A stretch of 64,000 nt of DNA from Chlorophyllum brunneum. Lineage: Eukaryota > Basidiomycota > Agaricomycetes > Agaricales > Agaricaceae. A program made the position numbers and the translations under genes. The notes beneath the pieces were generated by a model. The model saw nothing but the letters and a program-made list of their open reading frames with translations. It searched no databases and was not told the DNA's origin. Positions 24,290 through 36,333 of the stretch are shown here, piece after piece (position 1 is the first letter of the stretch; every line of letters starts with the position of its first letter). Location: NCBI GenBank assembly GCA_963576785.1, contig OY756140.1, positions 1,364,001 to 1,428,000 on the forward strand, given 5' to 3'.

Positions 24290-25951
24290 TCACAATATGT
24301 CGCTCATTTCCTCCATGAATTTCGCGTAGTCATCATTTTTCTTGGCGTCTGCTGTCTTCACCTTGGTGGGTGGGGTTGTAACGGTAGGTCCATGGCCAAA
24401 CTGATTTCTAAGCATGTCAACAAGATCTGGTCGGGCCTCAGGCCCCGTCATCCCTTGCTTCACGTCTTCATTTTCGTCTGTAGCCTTGGCTGGGCCCAAA
24501 GACGGTGCAGCATCGATTTTAGAGCTGGAGCCTGTGCTTGATGGGTCCCTTTTCCGCTTCAATGAGTTAGGTACGAATGCAGTCACCTCTTTCTTGAGAT
24601 TCCGCAGCTGAGGTGCGGCAATCACAGTTGCGTTAGCGAGTTCCGCTACAGCTGTGGGTTTGGGAGGAAGAGATGGGTTTGGGGGTAAAGCAGAGCGTAG
24701 GGTATTTTGATATGCGCGATGTGCCTGGTAAGTCGTGTGCGGGATTGATGAGAGGGGGTCCTGCGTGGACGATATTGACTGATTGCGCGGGAAAAAGCCC
24801 TGAGGTGGAGGTGGTAAAGATGCAACAAATCTAGGGGGAAGCTGCGGCGGATAGGGTACACCTGGTTGGAAGGCTCCCAAAGGTGGGGGGAAAGTTGTGC
24901 CAGGAGGGAGACCGGGAGGCGGAGGAGGTGGCGGAAGAAGGGTGTCAACTACCGGGGACGGGAAGGGGGAAGGTGGGATGTCCCCGACGGAAAAACCAGT
25001 GTGTGGAGGTAACGGAACAGAAGTGGATAATGGGTGTGTGTGCACTGGTGGGTGAGGGTCTGAAGAACATAACACAGACTGTGAATAAGCTGGTAACGTA
25101 TCTACAGGTCGACGAACCTGCGTTGGTTGGAGGAGGACCTTCGGGCATGGATATTTCATCATCACTATCGACCAATTCATAACCAGGGCCAAGGCCTTTC
25201 GGCAGAGGAGTATCGCCGTCGTCTTCTGAAACTACAATGAGGATAAAAGAGCGGCCGCAGATACATGACATACCTGCCTCACTGTCCACCTCATCGAATT
25301 GCAGTGCTAGCAAATGGTTGTTACTTACCGCAGTAACACACGAGGAAAGCACTCACCACGCTCCATGTAAGGCATGCCGGGAGGAGGAACGCCATACGGG
25401 TTCAAAACGGGGTCATAATAAATGCTACGCTCCGGATGACGCGGTAGACCTCTCTTGTTGAACAAATTTCTTTTCTGAGGCGCTGGGTTCTCCGCTTCGG
25501 GTTTCACATCGTCCTCTTCTTGCTTTCTGCGCTTTCGGTACACGAGATTGCGCTGCTCCGGATGTTCCTTGACGTATTCCTCCTTTTTCTTGCTGATGTT
25601 TTCTAGTTCTGTCTTGAGTTCGAAAAGCCTTGCTTTGTCGCCATCGGAAGACTCAAGTTGCTTGACCTCCTCTTCAAGCTCTGCAGATAGTCAGACCCTC
25701 TCATGCGCCACAGAGAGGAACGAACCAGTTGTATCTTTCTTGACGAGAGCAAAATCACGATTTTTAGTACGTTCGGCTTTGTTCTAGTACAAAGAATTGG
25801 TTTAGCCCCGTAGTAGCTGTCGAGAGGTGGGTCATGCCTTCTTGAGTTCTTTCTTGCGCTGTGCCTTGCCTAATCGATGTAAGCTATGTGAAGAGAAAGA
25901 GGGTCAAGACGTACGGTAGGCTTCTGCAGGATTGAGGTTTCCTTTTGGCAT
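24290..25951 (-). CDS. WBP11-like splicing factor (WW-domain-binding protein)
   Basis: Model: complement(join(24290..25059,25118..25231,25274..25306,25357..25680,25726..25783,25838..25869,25915..25951)), 455 aa. The N-terminus MPKGNLNPAEAYRKAQRKKE with KKNKAERTKNRD is the conserved basic WBP11 domain. A coiled region follows (LEEEVKQLESSDGDKARLFE), then acidic patches, proline-rich WW-ligand runs (LPPPPPPPGLPPG) and a conserved C-terminus (PQLRNLKKEVTAFVPNSL ... DDYAKFMEEMSDIL). WBP11 is a nuclear spliceosome-associated protein that binds PQBP1/Npw38 WW domains. The intron 25837-25784 uses a GC donor (AAG|GCATGA). The 33-bp and 32-bp exons are tiny. The 58-bp intron at 25117-25060 is the least certain join. 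Confidence 0.9.
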
Positions 25952-26618
25952 GAGGAAAGGATGTGGCACGTGCTCTGTGCTTTTCTATTTTTATTTTTAT
26001 TTTTTTGTGTTTTGGACTATGCATTTATATACCGCTACAAGCATACGGCTAAGACGCGGTGAATCTACACCAAGCACAAGCTTAACCACTAGATCCGGTT
26101 GGAGGTTGGGGTGTGTGGGCGTAGAGGTGTGTGTGGAGTTTACCCGTGGTGGAGTGTTTTCGAGTGGGGGGAGTATCTGTGGTATAGGCTACAGACCTAC
26201 TTGTTGGCCGAGATATAGGGGCAGGTGTGGAATAAGACAGAATAAGATAAAGATGAGGTTAGGAATAGATGGTGGGCAGGGGCAGTCTGGTAAACCGGAT
26301 AACAGGGGTATGGAGGAAAAGAGTTTACCGGCGAATGGGCGACACGATTGATCAGTCTCCTTCAGGTTCCTCCTCCCAGAAGTCCTCCAGGTCCCAGTCA
26401 TTGATGCCTGGTCGTTTGCGCTGGTGCAGAGGTGCCTCAATACCCTCCGTTTCCCAAGCATGTAGTGTTTGTGGCACGTGCTCTGCGCTGTTGAGTCATG
26501 ACCTCGCTTCGCCATCCCTGCCTCGGCCCAGCTTCCCACTCTACGGGAGCCTGTCCCCCTCTGCACCCAACGTTCCTGACAACACCGGCGCATTCATCAG
26601 TGGCGCCTCCCATGCCCC
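25952..26618. promoter_or_regulatory. divergent region between WBP11 and RNF10 genes
   Basis: About 670 bp, with a T-rich tract (25982-26010) just upstream of the WBP11 start on the minus strand. Poly(dT) tracts of this kind exclude nucleosomes in fungal promoters. No additional gene is supported. Confidence 0.45.
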
Positions 26619-28784
26619 ATGTCGGACCTGCCGTCCCCTAACCAACCCCACACTCCCAAGCGTGTGGGCAAGATGCCTTCTAATCAGCCCGCGAACTTGA
26701 ATCATCTTCTGAATTTCTCACTCCCTCCAAGGCAGACTCGACCGTTTTCAAGTACTCCGAGGAGGAGCCGGAAGACGGGAACAGCACAGGGCGTATGGAA
26801 CAAAGAACGTGAGCTACTGATATCGTTATCTCTGGCATATTCTATCCCCAGCTTACGCTGAAATAGGTTTCGTTAACGCCCAGTATCGTTTCGTTATGAA
26901 CCCCAGCGGCGACTATACTGTACACTTTGCTGACCCTGACATGCACGTATTCTTTTTGTCCCCTAATCATGATGCTCATGCGCTGTACTAGTTTCTTCCA
27001 GTGGCAGGACATCTTGCAAGTCATCATACCTCGGTCTTCAGTGCTGGCTTCCGCTACAGCGACCGGGGAGCAATTTACATCCGCTCGGGATCATGGTTCC
27101 CAGACAAGCTGTCCCATTTGCTTGTCTCCACCTACCGCTCCCCGAATGACCAAGTGTGGTCATGTAAGCCTTGCATTCCCCTTGTCCTCCTCTTGAATAA
27201 CATACAATCTCCTAGGTCTTTTGTTTTCCCTGCATCCTTCACTACTTGGGTACCTCCGAAAATAGATGGGCTCGATGTCCGATTTGTTTTGACTCGGTGA
27301 CTGAGCGACAGCTCAAATGTGTCAAGTGGTTTGATGGGCTGGTCGACACCACCAATGATGTCAGCGATTCCGCAACTGAACCTTCCTCATCTTCCTCGAC
27401 TATCGATAATGCTTTCGAGAATGCTCCTAGGTCTGGATCCTCTCTGCGTATGTGTCTTATACAGCGCCCACAAATCACGACACTCGCACTCCCACGTTCA
27501 CATACATGGCCCTCTGATCTACTCCCGCCCCACCTAGCCCCTTTCCATTTTCTCCCGGATGTCTACAATTTTGCCAAGTTCATGCTTGCCACGCCGACAT
27601 ACCTCATTTCAAATCTTTCCAGGGACTTGGACGAACTGGTATCGGAGCGCCGGACTCTGACTAGCATGAACGATGACCTGGGAATTTCGTTCGTTGACGC
27701 GGCTGAAGCCAGAGTACGGCAACAAATTGTTCAGGCGGCCGCACTGGATACACCTACACTGAAGCAGAAGATTGAAAAGGCCATCAGAGACCAAAACGAA
27801 CATGAAGAGCGCGTGGCTTTCCAAGAAGGGAAACGGAAGGACGAGGAACCACATCAAAGAGTGCTTCAGGAAGAAATTCCGATAGACTTTCTTGCCACCA
27901 AATCGACAGGCGTCCATTCATCCACACCGAGTGCACCTTTAAAAACTCAGAGTGTTCCCGCATCCCAAGAATTATCACCAAGCTTGGCAACAGCGCAACC
28001 CCGCCACTACCATCGGCAACGGCGCAACATCAATCCACCACCACCAACAACCCAAACGTACTACTATTATCAAGCTGCCTCAGGACTACCGATCTATCTC
28101 CACCCACTTGACATTCGAATACTCCTCTCGCATTTCAGCAGTTATTCTGCTTTCCCCGACAATATCACCGTGAAGGTCGAAGCTTTCTCGGAAAGTACGA
28201 TTGATGACAATCTACGCAAACGTTGTAAATATCTCGCACACATGCCAGAAGGCGCCGATGTTGTGTTTATCGAAACTGACCTGGGAGGTGTCGTGGGTGC
28301 CGACGCCCTGAAAAATTTTGAGGGATTACTGAAATCGCGGACATCACGGCGAAAAGAGAAGGGAAAGAGAGATGACAAGGCCAAGGCCAGGGCAGAGGAG
28401 CGGGAGAGGGCGAGGGAGAGACTGTGGACGTCATCTGCACCTTATCCTATCTCCAATCCGAGCCCAATCACAACTCAGGAACCAGCGGAAGGTTCCTTCG
28501 CGACGTTAGGATCACAGGCTTTGGGGACCCCTCCCTCCGCTTCACCTTCGCCACCCCAGCAGTCGCAACAGATCACGGGCGCTTGGGGTACAGGGACCTT
28601 CGCTTCAGCACTGCATTCACCGTCGACTCACCCACCTAATCATGGGCAGCAGAGGGTGAGGGAAAATGCGGAGGATGAGTGGGACATTGATATCGCTTGG
28701 CATGAGCTGGAACAAAGGGCTGGCGGCAGAAAGAAGAAGGGCGCGAAGCTCGTATTACTTGGTGGGGCTGGACGGCGGCGGTAA
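26619..28784 (+). CDS. RNF10/Mag2-type RING-finger protein
   Basis: Model: join(26619..26808,26867..26946,27002..27163,27216..28784), 666 aa. NLNHLLNFSLPPR and GVWNKERFVNAQYRFVM, then DYTVHFADPD, precede the RING. The RING reads CPICLSPPTAPRMTKCGHVF, then CFPCILHYLG and RCPICFDSVTERQLK, split by one intron at the first zinc site. This is the RNF10/Mag2 pattern; the human protein ubiquitinates 40S proteins such as uS3 and uS5 in ribosome quality control. The C-terminal half contains YQAASGLPIYLHPLDIRIL (conserved in the family), a Lys/Arg/Glu-rich helix and a polar tail. Intron 2 is taken as GT-AG 26947-27001; a GC donor at 26943 would change two residues. Confidence 0.92.
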
Positions 28785-29447
28785 AAGTAACGGAGAATAG
28801 ACGGAAACTGCGCGCTCCATTGTTTGTCTCCGTTGTAGAGTCACCTCCGTATTTATTGCCTTCCGTTGTCACACTTAAAGTTTAGAATTACCCACATACG
28901 CACTCTCAAGAGGGGACCATTCAATGAATCCAAGGAGACAATTTATATTTCAGCATACTTAAATTATCCTTCTAGATTGTTGGCAACGTATTAACGGATG
29001 AAGAGGAAAGAAGAGTCTCCAGGACAGATGATCGATGAAGGTTCATCAGGGCTGGAAAAAAAACCGGGTTATAATCTCAAGACAGTCATACAAATACAAC
29101 CGGCAAAGTGGATAGTCTGGCAACTGTACGCAGCGGTAGAGTAGAAGAGTGACTACCTGAGATCAAAAGGGGACCAGAGCGAGAGGTATTAGACAGGTGA
29201 ATCAAAACTGTGAGGGGAAAATCGGGGATGTGGATAACACGAAAGGCTCAAGTATGATAGACAACAACCAGTTCGTCAAAGCTGATTTAAAGTGAAGTAG
29301 TGAGAATATACGTCATTTCCATATGCACGATTGTGCGTAACTGATTCGTCACAGTATAGCCAAATCCGTGAGACAGCGTGAGAGGTAAGGTTGACGAGAC
29401 CCACCAAAGTCATGGCATGCATTTGCGTCACACATATGATAGAGATT
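28785..29447. other. convergent intergenic region, no gene seen
   Basis: About 660 bp between the stops of RNF10 and SHO1, presumably two 3' UTRs. It is AT-richer than the coding regions; no ORF of interest. Confidence 0.6.
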
Positions 29448-30661
29448 TTAGATGAGGGAAAGATAGTTGGATGGTGCAACTATGAGAATATGAGCCAGCA
29501 ATCCGAGAGGGCGGAGGGGGTGAGCTTACTTCCTACTGCACCATCGGCCTTCTTGGCTTGCCACCACTTCCCGTTCTTGTCTACGATGTCCAGCACTTCG
29601 CCTTTGCTGAAAGAAATTTCGTTGGGGTCATCAGGGTTTGCGGTATCTGATAACCAGTTTTAGCGATAGCCAATACAAAGGAAAGAAAACCACGCACAGG
29701 CATACAGGGCGCGTGCCTTGTAAGCGAAAGTATCGGTTGGCTGTGCTGCAGGTTCTACAGCAGAATTCGTTCCCTGCGAACCACCGGCACCGATGCCCGC
29801 CATTAACGGCGAATGCGGACCATTGTCACCACCCCCAATAGAACCAGTTTTAACACCAGACACGTTGTTGAGACTTCCTGGACCTCCGGTTCCAGTAGCG
29901 ACGCTTCGATTCGCAGCATCAATACTCCCAGCGAAACTATTCTGACTACGAAGAGCATTGCCCCCACCCCCATATCCACTTCCAACTTTTGCGTCGTACG
30001 TTACTTCCTGGGAGCCGATGCCGCTACCTGGAGCATAGGGTCCTGCATAACCGTTCCCTCCACTTATGTTGTGCATGGACGATTGAGTACGTGTCCGTCG
30101 GCGGCGCGAGGGAGGAGTGAGGCCACCATTTCCCATTGAATTCAAGATGTGGAAGGTAAGGGAATCCTCTTCGGAGGTGAAGTAGAGGACCCAAAGAATG
30201 TTCACGATGGAGAGAATCAACCAGCCGGCGGACATAGCTTTGATGGCAGCATTAGGAACATTGAACGAGACACCGTTGACCGAGAATGTAATAGCGACAG
30301 CGCCAAATACCGATATCTGAAAGCGGTGCATGGATACTGCGTCTGTTGCGAGGGTGTAGAGAACACCGAGGATGAGGAACAATTCGAGAAAGATGGCAAA
30401 CCATAGTGTGCCAGCAGTACCATCTGAAGATCATTCCGATGCGTCAGAAAATAAACTGACGTACAGTTGAGTACGTACGGGCTTCAACGAAAGCTTGGGA
30501 GATGAAGGTGATAAACCAGGCAGCCTGTGAAGGGTCTGGTGAGTGTTGTAGGGCATGGTTGGATAGGAGATACTGACGATTGCGAAGATGGAGGTAAAGA
30601 GAAAGAGATAGTGTGTGAGGATTGGCGTAAAGTCAAGGCCTTCGCTTCCACGGGGAGGCAT
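29448..30661 (-). CDS. SHO1: osmosensor Sho1 (four TM helices plus SH3 domain)
   Basis: Model: complement(join(29448..29479,29530..29646,29698..30423,30479..30524,30578..30661)), 334 aa. Four hydrophobic segments: [53 protein letters not shown] and [18 protein letters not shown] Gly/Ser-rich linker follows. The protein ends in an SH3 domain ([51 protein letters not shown]) assembled across two introns. Sho1 sits in the plasma membrane at growth sites and feeds the HOG MAPK pathway by binding the Pbs2 MAPKK through its SH3 domain. The last exon is only 32 bp and encodes the final SH3 strand. Confidence 0.97.
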
Positions 30662-31837
30662 GGCTGGAGAGAACGAGCAAGCTGAGCTGGACAAAGACAA
30701 GTTGGCAAGGCAAAGTAGCGCAACTACCCGTGGGAACTCTTGCCCCTCTTTTCACACACAAATCCAAGCTGGTAACCATCTGCAGACGCGACCCCTTGCG
30801 ATGGACCAGTCAGCCCTTACCATCGCCGACATAAGGACTACCTTGTTTCTGCCGAACCGTCCTTTTACCGGAAAAAACCTGCCACCAACCCACAGGCAAC
30901 CTACCATGTTCTCTGGTACCAACACCCCTTACACGAGACAGCCGGGAAATGCTGCCGGGACTTGTTCACTCCTGGAATGATTCATCTCCCACATATTCCA
31001 AACGACAAGATTATATATACCGACTCTGAGCTACCGATCATGCCTTTTTTCTCTGTCGTTCTGCACAAAGGCAAGGCTGGAACAGTGGTTTCTAGACGAG
31101 GCTATTGGGGTGTACAACACCATTGAAAACCATCCAGAAAGTGCATACGGCTGGGCTCACCTAGGTTTTCCGGTTTCGATACCACACGATGCGTGGTGGT
31201 GAGCACCTGTCCCATTCAAACTAACACGACTTGGTGCCAACTTTGTCGGCTATGTCTTAGCTCCCGTATCACCAGACAATGCTATAAACTGTCTGGTACG
31301 CTCTCGTGTCTGCATGCTCAATCCTGTCGTAAACTACCTGCAGAAACAGAGTCCACCTTCATGAAGTGATATAGAAACTAACGAACCACCTCGGATCCGT
31401 CCAAGAGGCGCGATAATGACTTATACATGCCCCGAATATCGTTTAAACATCATATGACTAACCAGCAATCATACACGCAACACAAAGACACAAACCAAAC
31501 CAAACTTCCAACCTGCGCTTTGCTCTGTATACACTCAATTCTCTTCCCAAACAGATGATCGAAACCTCTGCTGTGGGAGTGAGTAGTCCGTGATTTTCTG
31601 GTGAGTCCTCTAGGCTTTCATGAGATGTTGCACAGCTAATGAAATGGTCCTCAGCTAATAGGTTAGCTCGGTGAAGGCACGATGCCATTTCAAGGTTTGG
31701 GATGCCTTTACATGTTCATATCAGCTGTCCTACACCACGCGATGCTAGAAGATCGCATCTGGCATGTCCAATTTTCTTGTGGTATTTGCTCGACTACAAC
31801 GGACTGATACTTTAACAAAGCGAGCTGAAGGCCTGTA
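30662..31837. other. 1.2-kb gene-poor stretch
   Basis: No convincing ORF. Positions 31095-31200 read open in one frame (WFLDEAIGVYN... to WAHLGFP) but lack a start or splice partner. A block at about 30950-31045 contains CCACATATTCCAA and a TATATATACC motif, resembling 13750-13860. Possibly a promoter or a decayed gene. Confidence 0.45.
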
Positions 31838-32641
31838 TTAGTCACAACACTCCAAAACGTTCAAATCGCGCTGATAGCCTTTAAGCTCTGCACGATTCGT
31901 GATGCATCGCACCAAATTGAAGCCATTCTTTAAGAACACCTTGTTACTACCCTCGTTGTCGGTATGGGCCATTGCAACGATATGACGTGCTCCCAAAAGC
32001 GGTTTCCAAAGTTCGTTGACCAAAGTGTCAATAGCATCCGTCATTATACCTCTCCGATGATGGCTCGGTATGACGAAATCTATAACAACGAATGAGTCCC
32101 ATTGTCATCAGTAACTTGGAAATACAGCTACCCCCGATGGTCCACACAATGTCGGCGTCCCCGACTGGTAATTCGAGATTTGTGGCATTATCATGCTTCG
32201 GGTTCTCCAGTAGGATGTCTGGACAACGGACGAAACCAATGTCTCCCAGAAATACGTCGCTCCCATCCTCCTGTAACTCTCGAAGGAACCTGACAGGACT
32301 ATAAGTCAGGGTCGGTGACTTCCCCTTTTCAAGTGCATCGACCAGCTCTTTCAGACCCTGATCACAATCGAGTTTGATCTTGTTGATCCAAGTTTGGGCA
32401 TGTTCTAGAGGTATGCATTGAGCCAAGGGACTCAACCATGGATATACAACATACCGTATGTATAGGGGAAAGGCGTCTTTAGCCAGATATGAACGCGTTC
32501 ATCGTTCAAAGGAGGCAAGAGATTGGGTGCGTCACTCTCACGCGGAGGCGTAACGATGACATTGGGATGCTTTCGCAACCGAAGAAACGGCTCCTGGGTG
32601 CGCGGATTGACTTCCAATGGTCTGAAGCGGTTTTCCATCAT
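31838..32641 (-). CDS. GNAT-family N-acetyltransferase
   Basis: Model: complement(join(31838..32079,32132..32404,32455..32641)), 233 aa; a second ATG at 32638 follows directly. Features: an N-terminal substrate segment (VIVTPPRESDAPNLLPPLND), FLGDIGFVRCPDILL (strands beta2-beta4 of the fold), and the acetyl-CoA-binding loop FVIPSHHRRGIMTDAIDTLV, corresponding to the R/Q-x-x-G-x-G/A signature (here RRGIMT). NEGSNKVFLKNGFNLV follows and is typical of GNAT enzymes. It resembles fungal GNAT proteins of the RimJ/RimL type; the acceptor is unknown. Confidence 0.85.
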
Positions 32642-33077
32642 GAGGGTTCATTCTGACTCCGGGCCATTTATAGTCCTGGCGGGGGGCTCTTGTGAACTAA
32701 AGGTTACCAATTCAAAGTGACTCACGTTGCCAGCGCGGTGATCTATGCCGCTGCCGGACAGATCCAGCGGGCTGTGAAGACCTTGACGTGGGCTATGCAT
32801 TGAGCTGACTACGCTACAACCGAAGCTCAGGTGACGTACACCTCGTCACCTACAGTGATCGAGATTGAGATTGATGGAGGATTTCCATGTCACGTGGAGG
32901 CGAAATGACGCCTGCCCTAACGCCCGGTAATCGATAAGACAAGGATTGTCAAACGTGAAACCCCATCTTCTGCTGTCAACAGCGAAGTGTTCGCACCCAA
33001 CTGTTAAAAGGAATCTCACCCAGTCGGGATTGTCATACTTACTCCTTTCCATCTGTTCACAGTAGAAGAATCTCACC
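32642..33077. promoter_or_regulatory. divergent region between the GNAT and EF2 genes
   Basis: About 436 bp upstream of both starts; presumed bidirectional promoter. A minus-strand ORF (32846-33079) covers part of it but has no family features. Confidence 0.4.
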
Positions 33078-36074
33078 ATGGTGTAGGTTTTTTCGCCGTT
33101 CTATATGGCTTCACCTCATTGACCGATATCCTTATCGTCTCGGGTAGTAACTTCACAGTCGGTTAGTAAAATTTTACTATCACAATCCGTCGCCCGTACA
33201 GCCTGCTTACACCATGTTTTTTTTCTCGAATAGATCAGATTCGGGCCCTGATGGACCGCTCGACCAACATCCGTAATATGAGTGTCATCGCTCATGGTAG
33301 GTTCTTGCCATTTTTCTGTGGAAGCGACATATATTGAGATGCTGAACAGTTGACCACGGAAAGTCCACTCTCACCGACTCCCTCGTCTCAAAAGCCGGTA
33401 TTATCGCGACTGCAAAGGCTGGTGATATGCGATTTACGGACACACGGGAAGACGAGAAAGAACGCGGTATCACAATTAAATCAACTGCCATCTCCATGTA
33501 TTTCGAAGTCGACAAGGAAGAGGTCAGCGCGATCAAACAAAAGACTGAGGGTGAGTTGATTCAGACAATACCGAAAATTTTTGTCGTCCACGTCAACTCA
33601 AGTACGATTTTAGGTAACGAATTCTTGATCAACTTGATCGATTCTCCAGGACATGTCGATTTCTCATCCGAAGTCACTGCCGCCCTCCGTGTCACTGATG
33701 GTGCCCTCGTCGTCGTCGATTGTGTCGAAGGTGTCTGCGTGCAGACCGAGACTGTACTTCGTCAGGCCTTGACGGAACGTATTAAACCCGTCGTGATCAT
33801 TAACAAGGTCGATCGTGCTCTTCTCGAACTACAGGTAGACAAAGAATCCCTCTTCCAGTCTTTCCAACGTACCATCGAATCTGTTAACGTCATCATTTCT
33901 ACGTACCACGACGAGGCTCTTGGTGATGTCCAGGTTTATCCCGATAAAGGCACAGTCGCATTTGGCTCTGGTCTTCATGGGTGGGGTTTCACTCTCCGCC
34001 AGTTCGCCAACCGCTATGCCAAAAAGTTTGGTGTTGACAAGGATAAGATGATGGTCAAGCTTTGGGGTGACAACTACTTCAACCCAAAAACCCGCAAGTG
34101 GACCACCAGCCCCACGGACGCTGATGGAAAGTCCCTCGAGCGCGCCTTCAATCAATTCGTCCTTGACCCCATCTTCAAAATCTTCGACGCCGTCATGAAT
34201 TTCAAGAAGGACGTTGCCATCACTATGTGCGAGAAGCTTGACATTAAGCTCGCTTCCGACGAGCGTGATATCGAGGGCAAAGCTCTACTCAAGATCATCA
34301 TGCGCAAGTTCCTCCCCGCTGGTGACTCCCTCTTGGAGATGATTGTCATCAACCTTCCTTCCCCCGCCACCGCCCAGCGCTATCGAGTCGAGACCCTTTA
34401 CGAAGGTCCCATGGATGACGAGTCCGCCATTGGTATCAGAGATTGTGACCCTAACGGTCCCCTCGTACTCTACGTCTCCAAGATGGTGCCAACCTCTGAC
34501 AAGGGACGCTTCTATGCATTTGGTCGTGTCTTCTCTGGTGTTGTGAAAGCCGGCCCCAAGATCCGCATTCAGGGTCCTAACTACATTCCCGGAAAGAAGG
34601 ATGATTTGTTCGTGAAGTCCATCCAGCGCACCGTTCTCATGATGGGTCGTTACATTGAGCCCATCGAGGACTGCCCTGCTGGCAACATCGTTGGCCTCGT
34701 TGGTATCGACCAGTTCTTACTCAAGAGTGGTACTCTTACCACTTCCGACACCGCCCACAACATGAAGGTTATGAAGTTCTCAGTCTCTCCTGTAGTACAA
34801 GTCGCCGTCGAAGTCAAGAATGCTGCAGATCTTCCTAAGCTCGTCGAAGGTCTCAAGCGTCTCTCGAAGTCAGATCCGTGTGTCCAGGCCTGGATAAGTG
34901 AAACTGGCGAGCACATCGTTGCTGGAGCTGGTGAATTGCACCTCGAAATTTGCTTGAAGGTAAGAGCACGGTCAAATTTACTATCGGCTACTTTACTAAA
35001 TATACTCATCCCAGGACCTTCAAGAAGATCACGCTGGCGTTCCTCTCAAGATTTCCGACCCGGTTGTTCCTTACCGTGAGACTGTCAAGGCCGAGTCTAG
35101 CATCGTCGCCCTTTCCAAATCACAAAACAAACACAATCGTCTTTTTACCAAGGCCCAACCCCTCGACGAGGAGGTTACCAAAGCCATTGAGGACGGAAAA
35201 CTCAGTGCTCGTGATGATTTCAAGGCCCGAGCTCGCGTTCTAGCGGACGATTTCGGGTGGGATGTTACCGAAGCCAGGAAGATTTGGTGTTTCGGCCCTG
35301 ATACCACTGGCCCTAATTTGCTTGTTGACGTTACTAAGGGTGTGCAGTACCTCAACGAGATCAAAGATTCCTGCGTCGCTGCCTTCCAGTGGGCAACAAA
35401 GGAGGGTGTGCTTTGCGAAGAGAACATGCGCGGAATTCGCTTCAATGTTCTCGATGTTACTGTACGTACTCTTGTTTCTGCGTCACTGAGATTTCTCACT
35501 AGTCTGCCGCAGTTGCATACTGATGCTATCCATCGTGGCGGAGGACAGATTATTCCCACAATGCGTCGTTGCTGTTATGCTTCTGCTTTGCTCGCTCAGC
35601 CTACACTCCAGGAACCCATCTTCCTTGGTGCGTTTCACTATCTAGTGTCGTTTTCGGTCCAATTTTAAGATCACAATGTCCAGTCGAAATTCAATGCCCA
35701 GAGACTGCCATTGGTGGCATCTACAGTTGCCTAAACAAGCGCCGTGGTCAAGTATTTAGCGAAGAACAGCGTCCAGGAACACCCATGTTCACCGTTAAAG
35801 CGTACCTTCCTGTCGCCGAGTCCTTCGGCTTCAACGGAGAGCTGCGCTCGCACACTGCCGGCCAGGCCTTCCCGCAGTGTGTCTTTGATCACTGGGAGCA
35901 AATGAACGGAGACCCTCTTGAGAAAGGCAGCAAGATGGAGGAACTAGTCAAGGGCGTCCGCACACGGAAAGGTCTCAAGGTACGGCTCTTATGTCTGGCT
36001 GTCTCGCACTCCGCACTCACAGACCGTTGTAGCCTGACATCCCTCCTCTGGACACTTACTACGACAAGCTGTAA
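33078..36074 (+). CDS. EFT2: translation elongation factor 2
   Basis: Model: join(33078..33082,33148..33161,33234..33296,33350..33550,33614..34959,35015..35461,35513..35627,35684..35979,36033..36074), exactly 842 aa, the length of yeast eEF2. Motifs: [15 protein letters not shown] (G1), [11 protein letters not shown] (switch I/G2), [11 protein letters not shown] (G3), [11 protein letters not shown] (G4), and DAIHRGGGQ with the histidine that becomes diphthamide. It ends [10 protein letters not shown]. The GTPase moves tRNA and mRNA through the ribosome in the cytosol. The first exon is 5 bp (ATGGT) and the second 14 bp; only these recreate [14 protein letters not shown]. Codons are strongly biased to C- and G-ending forms, as expected for an abundant protein. 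Confidence 0.98.
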
Positions 36075-36333
36075 TGACATACGATAAACTACTGTACAGT
36101 GTAACAAGCTATGTGTTGTAGTCAGATTCTTCATGACGTGACTGGTGGACATTTAGCGTGGGAACGTGACGGTGACGGCGACACTGGAGGCCAACAGGAC
36201 AAGTCTCATCTTGTCTCTTACCACCAACTGTCCCGCCTGCATATACGTATTCTTTTTCTACTTCCCTTCGCTTCATCGCATCCCCAGTCTTCCCACCAGC
36301 ATATATCCTATTCATTACCCCCCATCTTCTCCC

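Noticed and set aside
26943..26997. Possible GC donor in RNF10 intron 2
   Set aside because: A GT-AG pair (26947-27001) keeps the frame and the conserved DPD-W spacing, so the GC alternative is unnecessary and was not counted.
31095..31200. Open stretch reading WFLDEAIGVYN... to WAHLGFP
   Set aside because: Looks protein-like but has no start, no partner exon and ends in TGA; mentioned only in the intergenic note.
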